A DNA stretch of 6,671 nucleotides, taken from assembly GCA_023132135.1 (NCBI GenBank), contig JAGLYR010000253.1:1-6671 (forward strand), written 5' to 3'. Of the stretch, positions 6,274-6,671 are shown one piece after another (position 1 is the stretch's first letter; each line of letters opens with the position of its first letter). The position numbers and the translations under genes are program-made. Source of the DNA: Candidatus Eiseniibacteriota bacterium (lineage in GTDB: Bacteria; Arandabacterota; Arandabacteria; JAGLYR01). A model generated the notes under the pieces. That model saw only the letters and a list, made by a program, of their open reading frames with translations, did not search any database and was not told the DNA's origin.

Positions 6274-6289
6274 CTCCGTGGCTCCGTGG
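6274..6289. repeat. CTCCGTGG direct repeat, two copies
   Basis: CTCCGTGG occurs at 6274-6281 and again immediately at 6282-6289, followed by TGAG. Phrases of this kind (CTCCGTGGTGA) resemble a dispersed intergenic repeat I recall from other uncultured bacterial genomes, which I cannot confirm here. It ends 5 nt before the stop codon of the minus-strand decarboxylase gene. Confidence 0.45.
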
Positions 6290-6294
6290 TGAGT

Positions 6295-6671
6295 TTATAG
6301 TTCTTCCGCCTTTTCCACAAACAGCCGCCAGGCTTCCTCCACCTCCTCGCGCGTGGTCCTGAGCTGCCCGATCGACATCCGGATGACGTAGCGTCCCTCC
6401 AACTTCGTGTGGGTGAGATGCACGCGGCCTGTCTCGTTGACGGCCTCCAGGAGCCGCGCGTTCCGCTGCTCGAGAGCCGCTTCGTCGAGGTGCTCCTTTG
6501 CAGGCCGGTACCGGAAACACACCAACCCGAACTTGACCGGCGCCATTACCTCGAAATCCATATGCTCGCCCACCCAGGTCGCAAACTCCTGAGCGAGCTG
6601 AATGTGATTTCTCAGGATCCGCCGAATCCCCTCCACCCCGTACGTCCGGATCACGAACCAGAGCTTCAGCG
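6295..6671 (-). CDS. PLP-dependent group II decarboxylase (aromatic-L-amino-acid type), C-terminal part
   Basis: The gene enters from the right edge and only its last 124 or so codons are present. The PLP-lysine and most of the active site lie outside. What is seen is the small C-terminal domain typical of aromatic-L-amino-acid, tyrosine and related decarboxylases. LKLWFVIRTYGVEG reads open up to the window edge, so the GTG at 6654 is internal and not a start. It is followed by IRRILRNHIQLAQEF, KFGLVCFRYRP, and the closing strand and helix RMSIGQLRTTREEVEEAWRLF. The family forms dimers and decarboxylates amino acids to amines with pyridoxal phosphate; which amino acid cannot be told from this part. 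It ends at a TAA (6295-6297) and converges on the secretion operon across 199 nt, so the two are not co-transcribed and no functional link is implied. Confidence 0.9.
   Translation of the reverse strand, partial: LKLWFVIRTYGVEGIRRILRNHIQLAQEFATWVGEHMDFEVMAPVKFGLVCFRYRPAKEHLDEAALEQRNARLLEAVNETGRVHLTHTKLEGRYVIRMSIGQLRTTREEVEEAWRLFVEKAEEL

Noticed and set aside
1-6671. CRISPR arrays, tRNA or rRNA genes, transposases, integrases
   Set aside because: I found no regular spaced repeats, cloverleaf-like sequence, rRNA-like stretches or recombinase motifs.

Overview
The window is GC-rich bacterial DNA (roughly 60% G+C by eye) with four consecutive exported-protein genes flanked by two ordinary metabolic or housekeeping genes. 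Nothing in it fixes the taxon. The rhomboid tail ending in a short 'DEVLDKI...SLTPEEKRILEE' helix, together with the type of exported chaperone and barrel, suggests an FCB-group or deltaproteobacteria-like Gram-negative, for example an uncultured Gemmatimonadota- or Eisenbacteria-type genome. That is a guess. The outer-membrane beta-barrel protein does make a two-membrane cell likely.

Layout. 1-201: noncoding leader with a plausible promoter. 202-1008 (+): rhomboid intramembrane serine protease with all catalytic residues. 1009-1326: 318 nt without a gene, holding a long imperfect inverted repeat (1057-1159, with a perfect 15-bp core stem) and a separate 25-bp dyad (1224-1248) next to a -10-like box. 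1327-6095 (+): a four-gene unit made of two paralogous small secreted beta-rich proteins, a PapD-like periplasmic chaperone, and an 882-residue outer-membrane barrel protein with two C-terminal Ig-like domains. 6096-6294: noncoding region between convergent genes, with short degenerate repeats. 6295-6671 (-): C-terminal part of a PLP-dependent (group II, aromatic-L-amino-acid type) decarboxylase, cut by the window edge.

The main interest is the four-gene unit. Gene order (subunit, subunit, chaperone, usher-like barrel), tight spacing of the last three genes (2 and 24 nt), signal peptides on all products, and chaperone residues that line up with the PapD cleft lysine region all point to a non-canonical chaperone-usher type surface fibre or secretion system. 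The subunits match no pilin family I can name. The usher-like protein has a Pro/Ser/Thr-rich stretch where a classical usher has its folded N-terminal domain, and I see no plug domain. One subunit carries an extra N-terminal segment that the other lacks, as expected if one is a polymerising subunit and the other a terminal (tip or cap) subunit.
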